DNA of 28,367 nucleotides from a virus: positions 1-28,367 of IMG/VR virus record IMGVR_UViG_3300028008_000084, one strand, 5' to 3'. A program made the position numbers and the translations under genes. This document shows, in pieces, positions 9,001 to 16,287 of the stretch (the first letter of the stretch is position 1; the number at the start of each line of letters is the position of its first letter). The notes under the pieces are model-generated. The model ran no database searches and had not been told where the DNA came from. It worked only from the letters and a program-made list of their open reading frames with translations.

Positions 9001-11259
9001 ATGACGATTTTAATTAGTGATAACAGCCCTCGTATCTCGTATACAGCCACAGCAGGGCAAACTGTATTTACAGTTCCGTTTGAGTTCTTTGATAACTCAG
9101 ACTTGAATGTGTATATCAACGATGTACTCAAGACCATTACTACCGATTACACTGTAACTGGTGGAGATGGATCAACAGGAACAGTGACGCTGGTTACTGG
9201 TGCTATCGTTGGTGATGCTGTTGTTATTACCCGCGATGTAACACTTGAGCGTGTTACTGACTTCCCTACTTCTGGCCCGTTCCAGGTTGCATCCCTGAAC
9301 GTAGAGTTAGATAAACTGGTTGCTATGGTTGCTGACTTGAAAGACCTGGCAAATCGTGGCCTTCGTCTTTCTGATTCAGACCTTACAGCAAGCCTAACTC
9401 TTGCATCTCCTGACGATCGCAAGGGAACTGTACTTGCATTTAACGAAACAACTGGTGATGCAGAGGTTGGCCCAACCATTTCTGATGTCTCTGGTTCGGC
9501 GGCTAATGCAAGTGCGGCGGCTTCCTCTGCTACTGCGGCGGCTTCTTCTGCGGTGTCTGCGGCAAACAGTGCGGCGGCGGCGGCGGCGGCTTTCGATAGT
9601 TTTGACGACACATATTTGGGTAGCTTTTCTTCTGATCCAACTACGGACAATGATGGCAATGCGCTTGTAGAGGGTGCTCTGTACTTCAATAGCCCTTCAA
9701 ATGAAATGCGTGTTTACGATGGTGCTAACTGGATTGCCGCCACCTCTGCTGGCGCGGCAACTATGAGCACATACAAGTACACCGCTACTGCTTCGCAAAC
9801 AACATTTAGCGGCTCTGACGATAATACCTCAACCCTGTCTTACTCACTTAATAACTTGATTGTTACACTTAATGGTCTTGTTTTGGAAAATGGTGCAGAC
9901 TACACAGCTACTGACGGGACTAGTATTGTTCTAACTGTGGCCGCTTCAGTAAATGACGAGTTAAACATTATTGCATTTACTTCCTTTACAGTAGGAGAGG
10001 TAAGTGTAGATAGCGTTAATGGTCAGAACGGTGTTGTTGTTCTTGATGCTGACGATATTTCTGATGCCTCAACAACCAACAAATATACCACTGCTGGCGA
10101 CATCTCAAAACTAGCTGGCATCGCGGCTGGTGCTGAAGTCAATGCTGTAGATAGTGTAAACACCCAGACTGGTGCGGTTGTATTGGATGCAGATGACATT
10201 TCAGACACATCAACAACCAACAAATACACCACTGCTGGCGACATTTCAAAGCTGGCTGGCATCGAAGCAAACGCTACAGCAGATCAGACTGCGGCTGAAA
10301 TTAAAACAGCTTACGAAAGCAATGCAGATACAAACGAGTTTTCAGATGCAGAGCAATCCAAACTAGCTGGCATTGAGGCAAGCGCAACAGCCGATCAAAC
10401 TGGGTCAGAGATTGCTTCTGCAATTAGCGGCGAAACCGTTGCCACTTTAGCTGTTACTAACCTTACTGCTGGCGGTTTATCTTACCCAACGTCAGACGGA
10501 ACTACTGACCAAGTTCTTAAAACGGACGGCTCTGGCAATATTTCTTTTACCACGGTTTCTAGCGGTGCTGTAGACAGCGTGAACACTCAGACTGGCACAG
10601 TCGTACTGGATGCGGCTGATGTAGGTGCGCTGGCACTTACTGGCGGCACATTGACTGGCGATGTAACTTTTGGCGACAGCAATAAAGCCATCTTTGGTGC
10701 TGGGTCTGACCTACAGATTTATCATAGTGGTTCCGATAGCTTTGTTAGTGATGTAGGAACAGGCGACCTGAACTTAGTTACCTTCGCGGGAAGCATAAGT
10801 TTGCTTGGTAATGGCGGCTTAGAAAATATGGCTGTGTTTACAAACAATGGGGCGGTTGAACTTTATTACGACAACGTATCTAAATTTGCTACCACCAGCA
10901 CAGGCGCTGATGTCGCTGGCGAGTTTATTGCAACAAGCTATAACGAAACGTATTACGCTTTGCTTGCTGGCTCTGCTGTTACCATTGATTGTCACTTAGG
11001 TAACTGCTTCAGCTTAACAACATCCACCAACACCACGTTCACATTCAGTAATCCACCAGCCTCGGGCACAGCATTTGGCTTTAGTCTTGAATTAACTGCG
11101 GGTGGAACGCACACGATCACATACCCAGCCGCTGTTGACTGGGCTGGCGGCTCTGCCCCCGATGCTCCTGCCTCTGGTGAAACCGATGTTCTTGTGTTTA
11201 CCACACATGACGGTGGAACTACTTGGTATGGCTTCCGCGCTGGAGACGCAATGGCATGA
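9001..11259 (+). CDS. Tail fibre with T7 gp17-type N-terminus and internal repeats
   Basis: This encodes 752 aa. The first ~125 residues (TVPFEFFDNSDLNVYIND, DYTVTGG, VVITRDVTLERVTDF) match the virion-attachment domain of T7-type tail fibres. Residues ~163-200 are almost pure Ala/Ser, likely a trimeric coiled-coil shaft. A module beginning VDSVNxQxGxVVLDADDISD starts at residues 336 and 383 and recurs in shortened form at 524. The first two copies also carry STTNKYTTAGDISKLAGI. The C-terminus (SLTTSTNTTFTFSNPP through HDGGTTWYGFRAGDAMA) resembles tips found on phage fibres. It is followed with ATGA overlap by two more tail-tip genes and a chaperone-like gene. Role: host recognition. The receptor is unknown. 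Confidence 0.85.
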   Translation: MTILISDNSPRISYTATAGQTVFTVPFEFFDNSDLNVYINDVLKTITTDYTVTGGDGSTGTVTLVTGAIVGDAVVITRDVTLERVTDFPTSGPFQVASLNVELDKLVAMVADLKDLANRGLRLSDSDLTASLTLASPDDRKGTVLAFNETTGDAEVGPTISDVSGSAANASAAASSATAAASSAVSAANSAAAAAAAFDSFDDTYLGSFSSDPTTDNDGNALVEGALYFNSPSNEMRVYDGANWIAATSAGAATMSTYKYTATASQTTFSGSDDNTSTLSYSLNNLIVTLNGLVLENGADYTATDGTSIVLTVAASVNDELNIIAFTSFTVGEVSVDSVNGQNGVVVLDADDISDASTTNKYTTAGDISKLAGIAAGAEVNAVDSVNTQTGAVVLDADDISDTSTTNKYTTAGDISKLAGIEANATADQTAAEIKTAYESNADTNEFSDAEQSKLAGIEASATADQTGSEIASAISGETVATLAVTNLTAGGLSYPTSDGTTDQVLKTDGSGNISFTTVSSGAVDSVNTQTGTVVLDAADVGALALTGGTLTGDVTFGDSNKAIFGAGSDLQIYHSGSDSFVSDVGTGDLNLVTFAGSISLLGNGGLENMAVFTNNGAVELYYDNVSKFATTSTGADVAGEFIATSYNETYYALLAGSAVTIDCHLGNCFSLTTSTNTTFTFSNPPASGTAFGFSLELTAGGTHTITYPAAVDWAGGSAPDAPASGETDVLVFTTHDGGTTWYGFRAGDAMA

Positions 11260-12032
11260 GTACTGCTCAGAAACTTCAGATGGCGGCGGCTGGCGTGGGT
11301 GAGGCAGGATTTAGTCCTGCCGACATTAACGACCTTCACTTATGGCTCGACGCTACTGACTCTTCGACCCTGTTCCAAGACACATCTAAGACCACTAGTG
11401 CGTCAGCAAACAACGATCCGATCGGTTGCTGGGCTGACAAGTCTGGCAATGGATTTGACCACGATCAAAGCACAAACGCTTACAGACCTTACTTGGACAC
11501 TGGCACAATGAGCCTCAATAGCCTTAGTCTTGATAAGACTTTGAATTCAAATTATGGACAGTGGTTAGAAAACTCTACTTGCACAAATACCATAACAGTA
11601 TTTCAGGTTGTACGGTTTCCAAATAGTTCCAACTGTGGAGTTAGTCTTGGTATGGGTGCAAGTGCAAATGCGTATGCTCACTTTTTTTCTGGTAGTAGTG
11701 GTGTTTCAGTCTACACATCTGCTCCTAACTACAGAACGATTAGTGGAACCTTTAGTCGCCTAAACTTGCAAGATGTTATTTATTCATGCGATATGGTTAA
11801 TTTTATCCGTCAGAATGGTGTGCAAAATGCGATCAATAATCCCTATAATTATCCAACGGGGAGTAGTACTCTTGTCGGTTCATACGTTGGACGTCGAGGT
11901 TTAACACCTACTAACCATGCGGCCTTCGACGGAAACATAGGGGAAATTATTGCCTATGATAGGCGACTATCATCAAGCGAAATTGGTCAGGTTGAAAGTT
12001 TTCTATCCGCAAAATGGAGTATCACAATATGA
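11256..12032 (+). CDS. LamG/concanavalin-like lectin domain tail protein
   Basis: This encodes 258 aa from ATG 11256, whose ATGA overlaps the stop of the fibre gene; the longer in-frame start at 11223 would overlap by 37 nt. The pattern LHLWLDATDSSTL, then CWADKSGNGFDHDQS, then a C-terminal GEIIAYDRRLSS-xE-xxxVESFLSAKW is typical of LamG-like jelly-roll domains in phage tail and adhesin proteins. These domains bind sugars or cell-surface glycans in other systems. No signal peptide is present. As a separate protein after the main fibre it probably forms a distal or accessory adhesin. Base composition differs slightly from the structural genes upstream, which would fit exchange of tip modules. 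Confidence 0.7.
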   Translation: MSTAQKLQMAAAGVGEAGFSPADINDLHLWLDATDSSTLFQDTSKTTSASANNDPIGCWADKSGNGFDHDQSTNAYRPYLDTGTMSLNSLSLDKTLNSNYGQWLENSTCTNTITVFQVVRFPNSSNCGVSLGMGASANAYAHFFSGSSGVSVYTSAPNYRTISGTFSRLNLQDVIYSCDMVNFIRQNGVQNAINNPYNYPTGSSTLVGSYVGRRGLTPTNHAAFDGNIGEIIAYDRRLSSSEIGQVESFLSAKWSITI

Positions 12033-12463
12033 TTTATGTAAAAGTAGTTAATGGTGAGGCGAGTGTCTTTCCTTACGATCTGCGCAAATTACGCGCTGAC
12101 AATCCAAACACATCCTTTCCAAAAGAAATAAGCACTGAAATGCTGGAGGAATATGGTGTCTTTGCAGTAGTAGAAAACAGACCTGAGTTTGATACTTATG
12201 TTCAGACGCTGTCTGCTGAAATGCCTGTTTTGCGCGACGGTCAATGGCAAGTTGATTACACCGTTCTCAATCTTCCAGAAGAAGATGCAAAAGAAATAAT
12301 CCGAAATGCTCGATTTGAGATGCTTTACGCAACTGACTGGCTTGCTTTGTCGGATGTAGTTATGTCGGAAGATATGGCTGTGTATCGCCAAGCCCTTCGT
12401 GATATTCCACAGCAAGAGGGCTTTCCATTTTCAGTAGTGTGGCCCACAAAACCAGAGGTTTAA
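12029..12463 (+). CDS. Tail fibre assembly/chaperone-like protein
   Basis: This encodes 144 aa from ATG 12029, overlapping the stop of the lectin gene as ATGA. The C-terminal half contains ARFEMLYATDWLALSD, then YRQALRDIPQQEGFPF and VVWPTKPEV. This R-x(4)-L-x(2)-TDW ... YRQ-LRDIP-Q ... FP ... WP-KP pattern recurs in short proteins next to phage tail fibres, many annotated as fibre assembly proteins or carrying the related conserved domain. Location between two tail-tip genes supports a helper or chaperone role. It could instead be a minor structural subunit. Confidence 0.6.
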   Translation: MIYVKVVNGEASVFPYDLRKLRADNPNTSFPKEISTEMLEEYGVFAVVENRPEFDTYVQTLSAEMPVLRDGQWQVDYTVLNLPEEDAKEIIRNARFEMLYATDWLALSDVVMSEDMAVYRQALRDIPQQEGFPFSVVWPTKPEV

Positions 12464-12466
12464 GGT

Positions 12467-13120
12467 ATGACTAAAACTAGAGATATTTCTAAAATCCTTC
12501 AGGGTGTTACGGTTGATGGCAATGTAGTTGCCGATCAATATATCGGTAATACTGTTACTGTTGGCACGGCTAACATTACTGGTACTGCAACTATGGATAC
12601 GGCTAATCCCGAGTTTATGCGGATTACTGGAAGCGATAATACTGGTTACGCTCAGTTTAGTTTTGGTTCATCCTCATCTCCAGCCACTACTGGGACGCAC
12701 ATGATTAATACTGCGGCTGGTTTGTTCCAAATCAAAACGGGCAATCCATCTCAAGCATCAGCCCAGAAGCAACTAGAAATTGATACTAGTGGCAATATGG
12801 ATGTGACTGGTGATCTTACAATGTCAGGTAATGACGTTCTTGCTGTCATAGCGGAGAGCCTGACAAGCAATGGTTATGTTACACTTAGCAATGGTTTGAA
12901 AGTTCAATGGGGTAGCTTGAACACTACATCGCAAACTGGAACGGTTACTTTCCCAGATGCTTTTACGTCTGCATGTTGGACTGTGCAGGTTACTTCTGAT
13001 TATGCAGTTGATAAGTTTGCCTCAACTGTCACATCAGTAAGCACCTCATCATTTAACTACAGGGTCGGCGGGGGCTATGTATCTGGGACAGATATTTATT
13101 GGCTCGCTATTGGAAACTAA
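12467..13120 (+). CDS. Receptor-binding/tail tip protein with gp53-like C-terminal domain
   Basis: This encodes 217 aa. The N-terminus is a beta-repeat with VTVGTANITGTATMDTAN, as in fibre shafts. The C-terminal ~85 residues (SNGYVTLSNGLKVQWG, TVTFPDAFTSACWTVQV, SSFNYRVGG, DIYWLAIGN) match the common gp53-like fibre-tip domain, which trimerises and usually carries host specificity. It starts 4 nt after the chaperone-like gene, with AAGGT ahead of the ATG. This is the last of the tail-tip cluster before the lysis-type membrane genes. Function as a receptor-binding tip is inferred from the domain. Confidence 0.7.
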   Translation: MTKTRDISKILQGVTVDGNVVADQYIGNTVTVGTANITGTATMDTANPEFMRITGSDNTGYAQFSFGSSSSPATTGTHMINTAAGLFQIKTGNPSQASAQKQLEIDTSGNMDVTGDLTMSGNDVLAVIAESLTSNGYVTLSNGLKVQWGSLNTTSQTGTVTFPDAFTSACWTVQVTSDYAVDKFASTVTSVSTSSFNYRVGGGYVSGTDIYWLAIGN

Positions 13121-13135
13121 AAGATAGGATTTGTT

Positions 13136-13309
13136 ATGCCCACTGAAGAGACGAAAACAACTATTGATATGGCCGCAGGCGGCGTAACTCTAGGTGCTTA
13201 CTTTAGCTGGATACCTGAGTTTACTGCGGTTGCCTCATTGCTTTGGGTGCTGTTACGCATTTACGAAACTGAGACTGTGAAAGCGTTAATAAAAAAATAT
13301 AAAGGCTAG
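13136..13309 (+). CDS. Small membrane protein, class II holin-like
   Basis: This 57-aa gene is too short for ordinary gene calls. It starts at ATG 13136 after AGGA and ends in TAG 13307-13309. The N-terminus is polar. A weakly hydrophobic helix (GGVTLGAYFSWI, residues 15-26) and a stronger one (FTAVASLLWVLLRIY, residues 29-43) follow, then a basic tail KALIKKYKG. Size, two-helix topology and charged tail match T7 gp17.5-type holins. It is followed after 2 nt by a second membrane gene. Lysis function is inferred; no lysozyme is adjacent (it lies at 22858). Confidence 0.6.
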   Translation: MPTEETKTTIDMAAGGVTLGAYFSWIPEFTAVASLLWVLLRIYETETVKALIKKYKG

Positions 13310-13311
13310 TC

Positions 13312-13674
13312 ATGTTAAATGTAATTGGTGCTGTCAGTAGTATTGCAGGAACATGGCTTCAGGGTAGACAAAAGAAAGCAGAGGTCAAAGCTAAACTTGA
13401 AGTAGCTAAGATCGAAGCAACAGTTAAACGTGTTAAGAGCGATGCGAACTGGGAAGAGACTGCAATGTCATCTTCGAACGGATCATGGAAAGACGAGGCT
13501 TGGACAATATGCTTTATCTCACTTATCTTGTGTTCATTTATACCCCCTCTCCAGCCATATATGGAAGCTGGGTTTAACTTCTTGAGGACTGCGCCCGAAT
13601 GGTTACAGTACGGAATCTTGGCGAGTATTGCCGCCAGCTTTGGAATAAAGTCGATTACACAATTAAAGAAATAA
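13312..13674 (+). CDS. Membrane protein, putative holin
   Basis: This encodes 120 aa. An N-terminal amphipathic segment (MLNVIGAVSSIAGTWL) and a charged helix (residues ~20-50) precede SSNGSWKDEAW. After this come two hydrophobic helices at about residues 63-80 (WTICFISLILCSFIPP) and 98-115 (LQYGILASIAASFGIKSI). The combination of a helix rich in Lys/Glu, an S-x-SWKDE motif and two C-terminal membrane helices is seen in phage proteins annotated as holins of the three-TM, gene-transfer-agent type. It pairs with the 57-aa holin-like gene and precedes a strong hairpin terminator. A spanin or anti-holin role cannot be excluded. Confidence 0.55.
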   Translation: MLNVIGAVSSIAGTWLQGRQKKAEVKAKLEVAKIEATVKRVKSDANWEETAMSSSNGSWKDEAWTICFISLILCSFIPPLQPYMEAGFNFLRTAPEWLQYGILASIAASFGIKSITQLKK

Positions 13675-13678
13675 AATA

Positions 13679-13750
13679 GGGGCCAGACTCAGGAGGAAAT
13701 GACTGGCCCCCTGCCAGGGAGAAAGGGGATCGACCTGGCATTTCTTTTTA
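13679..13750 (+). terminator. Tandem hairpins with U-tract ending the structural transcript
   Basis: Hairpin 1 pairs GGGGCCAG (13679-13686) with CTGGCCCC (13703-13710). Hairpin 2 pairs TGCCAGG (13712-13718) with CCTGGCA (13734-13740) and is followed by TTTCTTTTTA, a good intrinsic terminator. The four arms share GCCAG/CTGGC, so arms 2 and 3 can also pair with each other (CTGGC, 5-nt loop, GCCAG at 13703-13717), which would break both hairpins. The loop of hairpin 1 carries AGGAGG. The element lies directly after the holin-like gene. Confidence 0.75.
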
Positions 13751-13777
13751 TAGACAATTATCGAAACACTGTCTAGT
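13751..13777 (+). promoter_or_regulatory. Dyad TAGACA/TGTCTA upstream of the 62-aa gene
   Basis: TAGACA at 13751-13756 is mirrored by TGTCTA at about 13770-13775, separated by 13 nt, in the gap between the terminator and the next gene start at 13808. The placement suits an operator or a promoter with weak sigma-70 similarity. TAGAC-type words also occur in the divergent control region near 21926 and 22055-22095. This is a sequence observation; function is inferred and weak. Confidence 0.25.
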
Positions 13778-13807
13778 TTTAAGCTATGAACAACTGAGGG
13801 AACAGTC

Positions 13808-13996
13808 ATGGACTTAGAAGTATTAGGTGATCACGAAGAACTAGACTTCAAAATGTATCTAGTAAAAGGAGAAGAGGGCAATCCTTTAATTGTTCTGGAG
13901 TTTGCTGGCATCAAGACAATGGAGCGAGCAGAAGTTTTGGCAGAGGAAATTTACAATACCCTTATGCCAGAAGATAAAGATAAAATAATTAACTAG
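13808..13996 (+). CDS. Small acidic hypothetical protein
   Basis: This encodes 62 aa from ATG 13808, with a clear ribosome site (GAGGGAACAGTC before the ATG). The protein is acidic, with no membrane segment, and reads like a compact alpha/beta fold (KMYLVKG, PLIVLEFAGI, then a helix ERAEVLAEEIYNTL). I do not recognise a family. It is the first gene after the terminator and is followed 10 nt later by the metallophosphoesterase gene, so the two are probably co-transcribed. Confidence 0.6.
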   Translation: MDLEVLGDHEELDFKMYLVKGEEGNPLIVLEFAGIKTMERAEVLAEEIYNTLMPEDKDKIIN

Positions 13997-14006
13997 GAGT
14001 ACGGTT

Positions 14007-15053
14007 ATGTCTGGAAAAGAAATACCAGAAGATATTCTGCTTTCATGCGTTGATATGTATTACAAGATTGGTAGCGAGCAAGGTGCGGCAAAGGCATTGA
14101 ACTTGTCCCGATCTACATATCGTCACCGATTGATGACTGCTCGCAAGAAAGGTCTTATGGACGAGGGTGTCGTTGAGACAGACACATACAAAAAGAACAT
14201 CCTCCCACCCAGCGACGAGCCGATCGAGGACATCATCGACCACCTGACAAGCAGGTACGAATCGCGCAAGTCACACGTCGATGCCAAGCAATGGCAACGA
14301 GTGACGATGAAGTCAGACGAACCAATCGGTCTTCTCTGGTTTGGCGACCCGCACCTTGATGACAACTTCTGCGACTGGCCTGTCTTGCGGAGCCACGTTG
14401 ACCTGGTAAAGAACAATGATGGCGTGTACGGTTGCGGTCTTGGTGACTACCAGAATAACTGGATTGGTCGCTTGTCTCGTTTGTATGCCGAACAAGATAC
14501 ATCTCATCACACCGCATGGCGGCTGGTTGAATGGTTTGTTCGTGAGATTAATCCCCTTATCCTTATTGGTGGCAACCACGATATGTGGTCTGGCCCAGGT
14601 GATCCACTACAGTGGATGACTGAGCCTCACACTATCAGCGAGGACTGGTCTGCACAAATTGCTATTGAGTTCCCCAATGGGCAAGAGTGTAAGATTCATG
14701 CGGCACACGACATGCCAGGGCACAGTCAATGGAACCCGTTGCATGGTCAGAAAAAGATGGCAATGTTCCGAAGCAACGCACACCTATACATTGCTGGCCA
14801 CAAGCACAACTGGGAACTAGCCCAGATGGAGCAAGTGGAAGAAGGTCATGTATCTTGGCTTGCCAGGGCGCGTGGTTACAAAGCGCATGATACCTATGCA
14901 ATGGTACGTGGGTATGAAGAACAGAACTTTGGTCAGGCTATCTTGCAAGTGATCAACCCGAAGACAAAGACTCCAGAAGGTTTCAGTCATTGTTTTGTTG
15001 ATGTTGAAACTGGCGTTGAGTTTCTCAACTACCTTCGTTCTTCCACAAAGTAG
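14007..15053 (+). CDS. HTH plus calcineurin-like metallophosphoesterase
   Basis: This encodes 348 aa. Residues ~10-50 look like a helix-turn-helix (YKIGSEQGAAKALNLSRSTY). The C-terminal ~240 residues carry a complete metallophosphoesterase motif set: GDPH (D114, H116), GDY (D147), GNHD (N190, H191, D192), an IHAAHD segment near residue 230 and GHKHN (H265, H267). These ligate two metal ions and hydrolyse phosphomonoesters or diesters. Similar HTH-MPE proteins occur in many phages, where they may act on DNA ends or nucleotides. The ribosome site is TAGGAG. The 3' end overlaps the convergent gene on the other strand by 29 bp. Substrate is unknown. Confidence 0.85.
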   Translation: MSGKEIPEDILLSCVDMYYKIGSEQGAAKALNLSRSTYRHRLMTARKKGLMDEGVVETDTYKKNILPPSDEPIEDIIDHLTSRYESRKSHVDAKQWQRVTMKSDEPIGLLWFGDPHLDDNFCDWPVLRSHVDLVKNNDGVYGCGLGDYQNNWIGRLSRLYAEQDTSHHTAWRLVEWFVREINPLILIGGNHDMWSGPGDPLQWMTEPHTISEDWSAQIAIEFPNGQECKIHAAHDMPGHSQWNPLHGQKKMAMFRSNAHLYIAGHKHNWELAQMEQVEEGHVSWLARARGYKAHDTYAMVRGYEEQNFGQAILQVINPKTKTPEGFSHCFVDVETGVEFLNYLRSSTK

Positions 15054-15477
15054 TAAACTTTTTAACCGAGAGGTGGACGCAAGGCTCATCCTTGTGGTCT
15101 GCCCCTCGAGGCTTTCTGCGCTTGGGGTAGCTTAACCCCTCGTTTTCTTTTGTTAGTTTTATGTAGGCACATTCGTCTGCCCACTGCACTACAAACAAAG
15201 ATGGCATGGCTGTTACATCGCTCATTGAAAGCATGTTCTTATACTTGTTGAGGCTAATAAAAATCGTATCGTACCTGAAGCGATTAGTTGATCGAACTCG
15301 TATCTCGCAAAATGCAACGCCTTGAGGCAGTCCATCTACAACTCCTCTTGTTAGAATGAAGTCAGCATAACTGAACCCAGACATTTTTTCTGCGTCACAT
15401 TTCCAAATCTTTTTTATTTCTTCAATGATTTTTATTTCATTGTCTAGGTCTGATTGATACTCATACTTCCAAGACAT
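15025..15477 (-). CDS. Putative PD-(D/E)XK-fold nuclease-like protein
   Basis: This encodes 150 aa. The pattern is an N-terminal helix, ADFIL (D39), a strand CEIRVR (E58, R60/R62), then YDTIFISLNKYKNML and a strand PSLFVVQWADECAYIKL. That order of D, E-x-K-like strand and helix resembles the restriction-endonuclease fold of small phage proteins, though the catalytic Lys is replaced by Arg, so activity is doubtful. It starts at ATG 15477 after GGAG. The gene lies just downstream of a hairpin terminator of the leftward operon, so it would need read-through. Its 3' end overlaps the convergent phosphoesterase gene by 29 bp. Confidence 0.55.
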   Translation of the reverse strand: MSWKYEYQSDLDNEIKIIEEIKKIWKCDAEKMSGFSYADFILTRGVVDGLPQGVAFCEIRVRSTNRFRYDTIFISLNKYKNMLSMSDVTAMPSLFVVQWADECAYIKLTKENEGLSYPKRRKPRGADHKDEPCVHLSVKKFTTLWKNEGS

Positions 15478-15490
15478 TTCTTTCTCCAGT

Positions 15491-15522
15491 AAAAAGGGGC
15501 GACTTGATTGCCGCCCCTTTTA
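15491..15522 (-). terminator. Hairpin terminator at the end of the leftward operon
   Basis: AAAAGGGGCG (from 15492) pairs with CGCCCCTTTT (to 15521), with a ~10-nt loop. Both flanks are A/T runs, so it can work in both directions. On the minus strand it directly follows the stop of the 76-aa gene. It also sits just ahead of the ribosome site of the 150-aa gene. Confidence 0.75.
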
Positions 15523-15523
15523 A

Positions 15524-15754
15524 TTACTCTATGTCCATGTCCTCGATGGGACGCTTATCAAATTCTTTCATATACTTTAGCCCCAACTGGACAATGTTCT
15601 CCAGTTGGTTTTGTGTCACAACGACTACAAAGAAATCGTTACCATGCTTGACGCACATCTCCGCAGGGAAGCGGCGCATTGGTGATGGCCTTATGTAACA
15701 TAGGTCTGGTGTATCTGAACGTTCTGCCATTTCAAATTTCTCATCATCTGACAT
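15524..15754 (-). CDS. Hypothetical protein
   Basis: This encodes 76 aa. An acidic N-terminus is followed by RPSPMRRFPAEM, a strand DFFVVVVTQNQLENIVQLGL and an acidic tail. Its start overlaps the end of the HTH gene by 11 nt, so translation is probably coupled. I recognise no family. It is the last gene before the operon terminator, within a recombination/replication operon. Confidence 0.55.
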   Translation of the reverse strand: MSDDEKFEMAERSDTPDLCYIRPSPMRRFPAEMCVKHGNDFFVVVVTQNQLENIVQLGLKYMKEFDKRPIEDMDIE

Positions 15755-15968
15755 ATTGTACCGTCATCTTTCTGATTAGGTCTTCAAGACTTTCATCTGT
15801 CATTCGTATCTTGTGCCCTATCTTTACTACAGGGACGCCATATTTACGACATAGTTTCTTAACGTCTTGAGGGGGGACGGTCAATGTCGCCCCCACCTCT
15901 TCGATCGTCAGCAACTTAGAACGGGATTGAGTCGTCGATTGGTTGCTGTTGTTGTCCATTGGGTGCAT
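15744..15968 (-). CDS. Small HTH (excisionase/MerR-like) DNA-binding protein
   Basis: This encodes up to 74 aa. LLTIEEVGATLTVPPQDVKKLCRKY, then VPVVKIGHKIRMTDESLEDLI, is the layout of excisionase-type winged helix proteins: helix-turn-helix followed by a wing with K-x-G-x-K-x-R. The start is uncertain. ATG 15968 has GGAAGG close by but makes the gene overlap the SSB-like gene by 53 nt; TTG 15914, 1 nt past the SSB-like stop, would begin exactly at the HTH. With no integrase in the window, a transcriptional or replication role is more likely than excision. Confidence 0.6.
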   Translation of the reverse strand: MHPMDNNSNQSTTQSRSKLLTIEEVGATLTVPPQDVKKLCRKYGVPVVKIGHKIRMTDESLEDLIRKMTVQYVR

Positions 15969-16287
15969 TACCTTCCATCTTGTCGCTAAAGCTGAGTGAC
16001 ATATAGTTCATGTTGTCTTTAGACTTGCGCCATGCGGCTACTCGTCGTGTCCCAACTGGCCCTGTAAAGTCAGGGGCTTTTGCATTGTCCCCCTTCTTGT
16101 CATTGGGGAAGAGTGTCCCAGTTTTCTCGTAGATGTCCATAATTACACGGCCATCAGGGAGTGTAGACTTTGTGACAATGACTTGAGAGTCATGTCCGTT
16201 GTTGTTTGCCTTGCCAGACAGGATCATCTGGTGGTTGTCACGGGGTGGGAATACCGCCCCGCTATCTGTGTTGTCGTATTGGCTCAT
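15916..16287 (-). CDS. ssb: SSB-like single-stranded DNA-binding protein
   Basis: This encodes 123 aa from ATG 16287, which overlaps the TAA of the annealing gene (TAATG) with GGAG 7 nt upstream. The body is beta-rich with aromatic strands (RVIMDIYEK, RRVAAWRK, MNYMSLSFSD), followed by a Gln-rich linker and the C-terminal tip DDSIPF. That acidic tip ending in IPF is the hallmark by which bacterial SSBs bind partner proteins. It is shorter than E. coli SSB (178 aa). The immediate neighbours are an annealing protein and an exonuclease, which fits a recombination set. A different OB-fold-like DNA-binding family is possible. Confidence 0.6.
   Translation of the reverse strand: MSQYDNTDSGAVFPPRDNHQMILSGKANNNGHDSQVIVTKSTLPDGRVIMDIYEKTGTLFPNDKKGDNAKAPDFTGPVGTRRVAAWRKSKDNMNYMSLSFSDKMEGNAPNGQQQQPIDDSIPF

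Noticed and set aside
9147-9689. 180-codon minus-strand frame rich in Ala and Ser
   Set aside because: It is the antisense of the Ala/Ser shaft of the tail fibre; biased codons keep it open.
10006-10640. Possible CRISPR-like repeats
   Set aside because: The repeats are in-frame protein modules in the tail fibre, of unequal length and without spacer structure.
15744-15968. Excisionase as a sign of lysogeny
   Set aside because: No integrase, attachment site or repressor was seen; the fold is equally common in other regulators.
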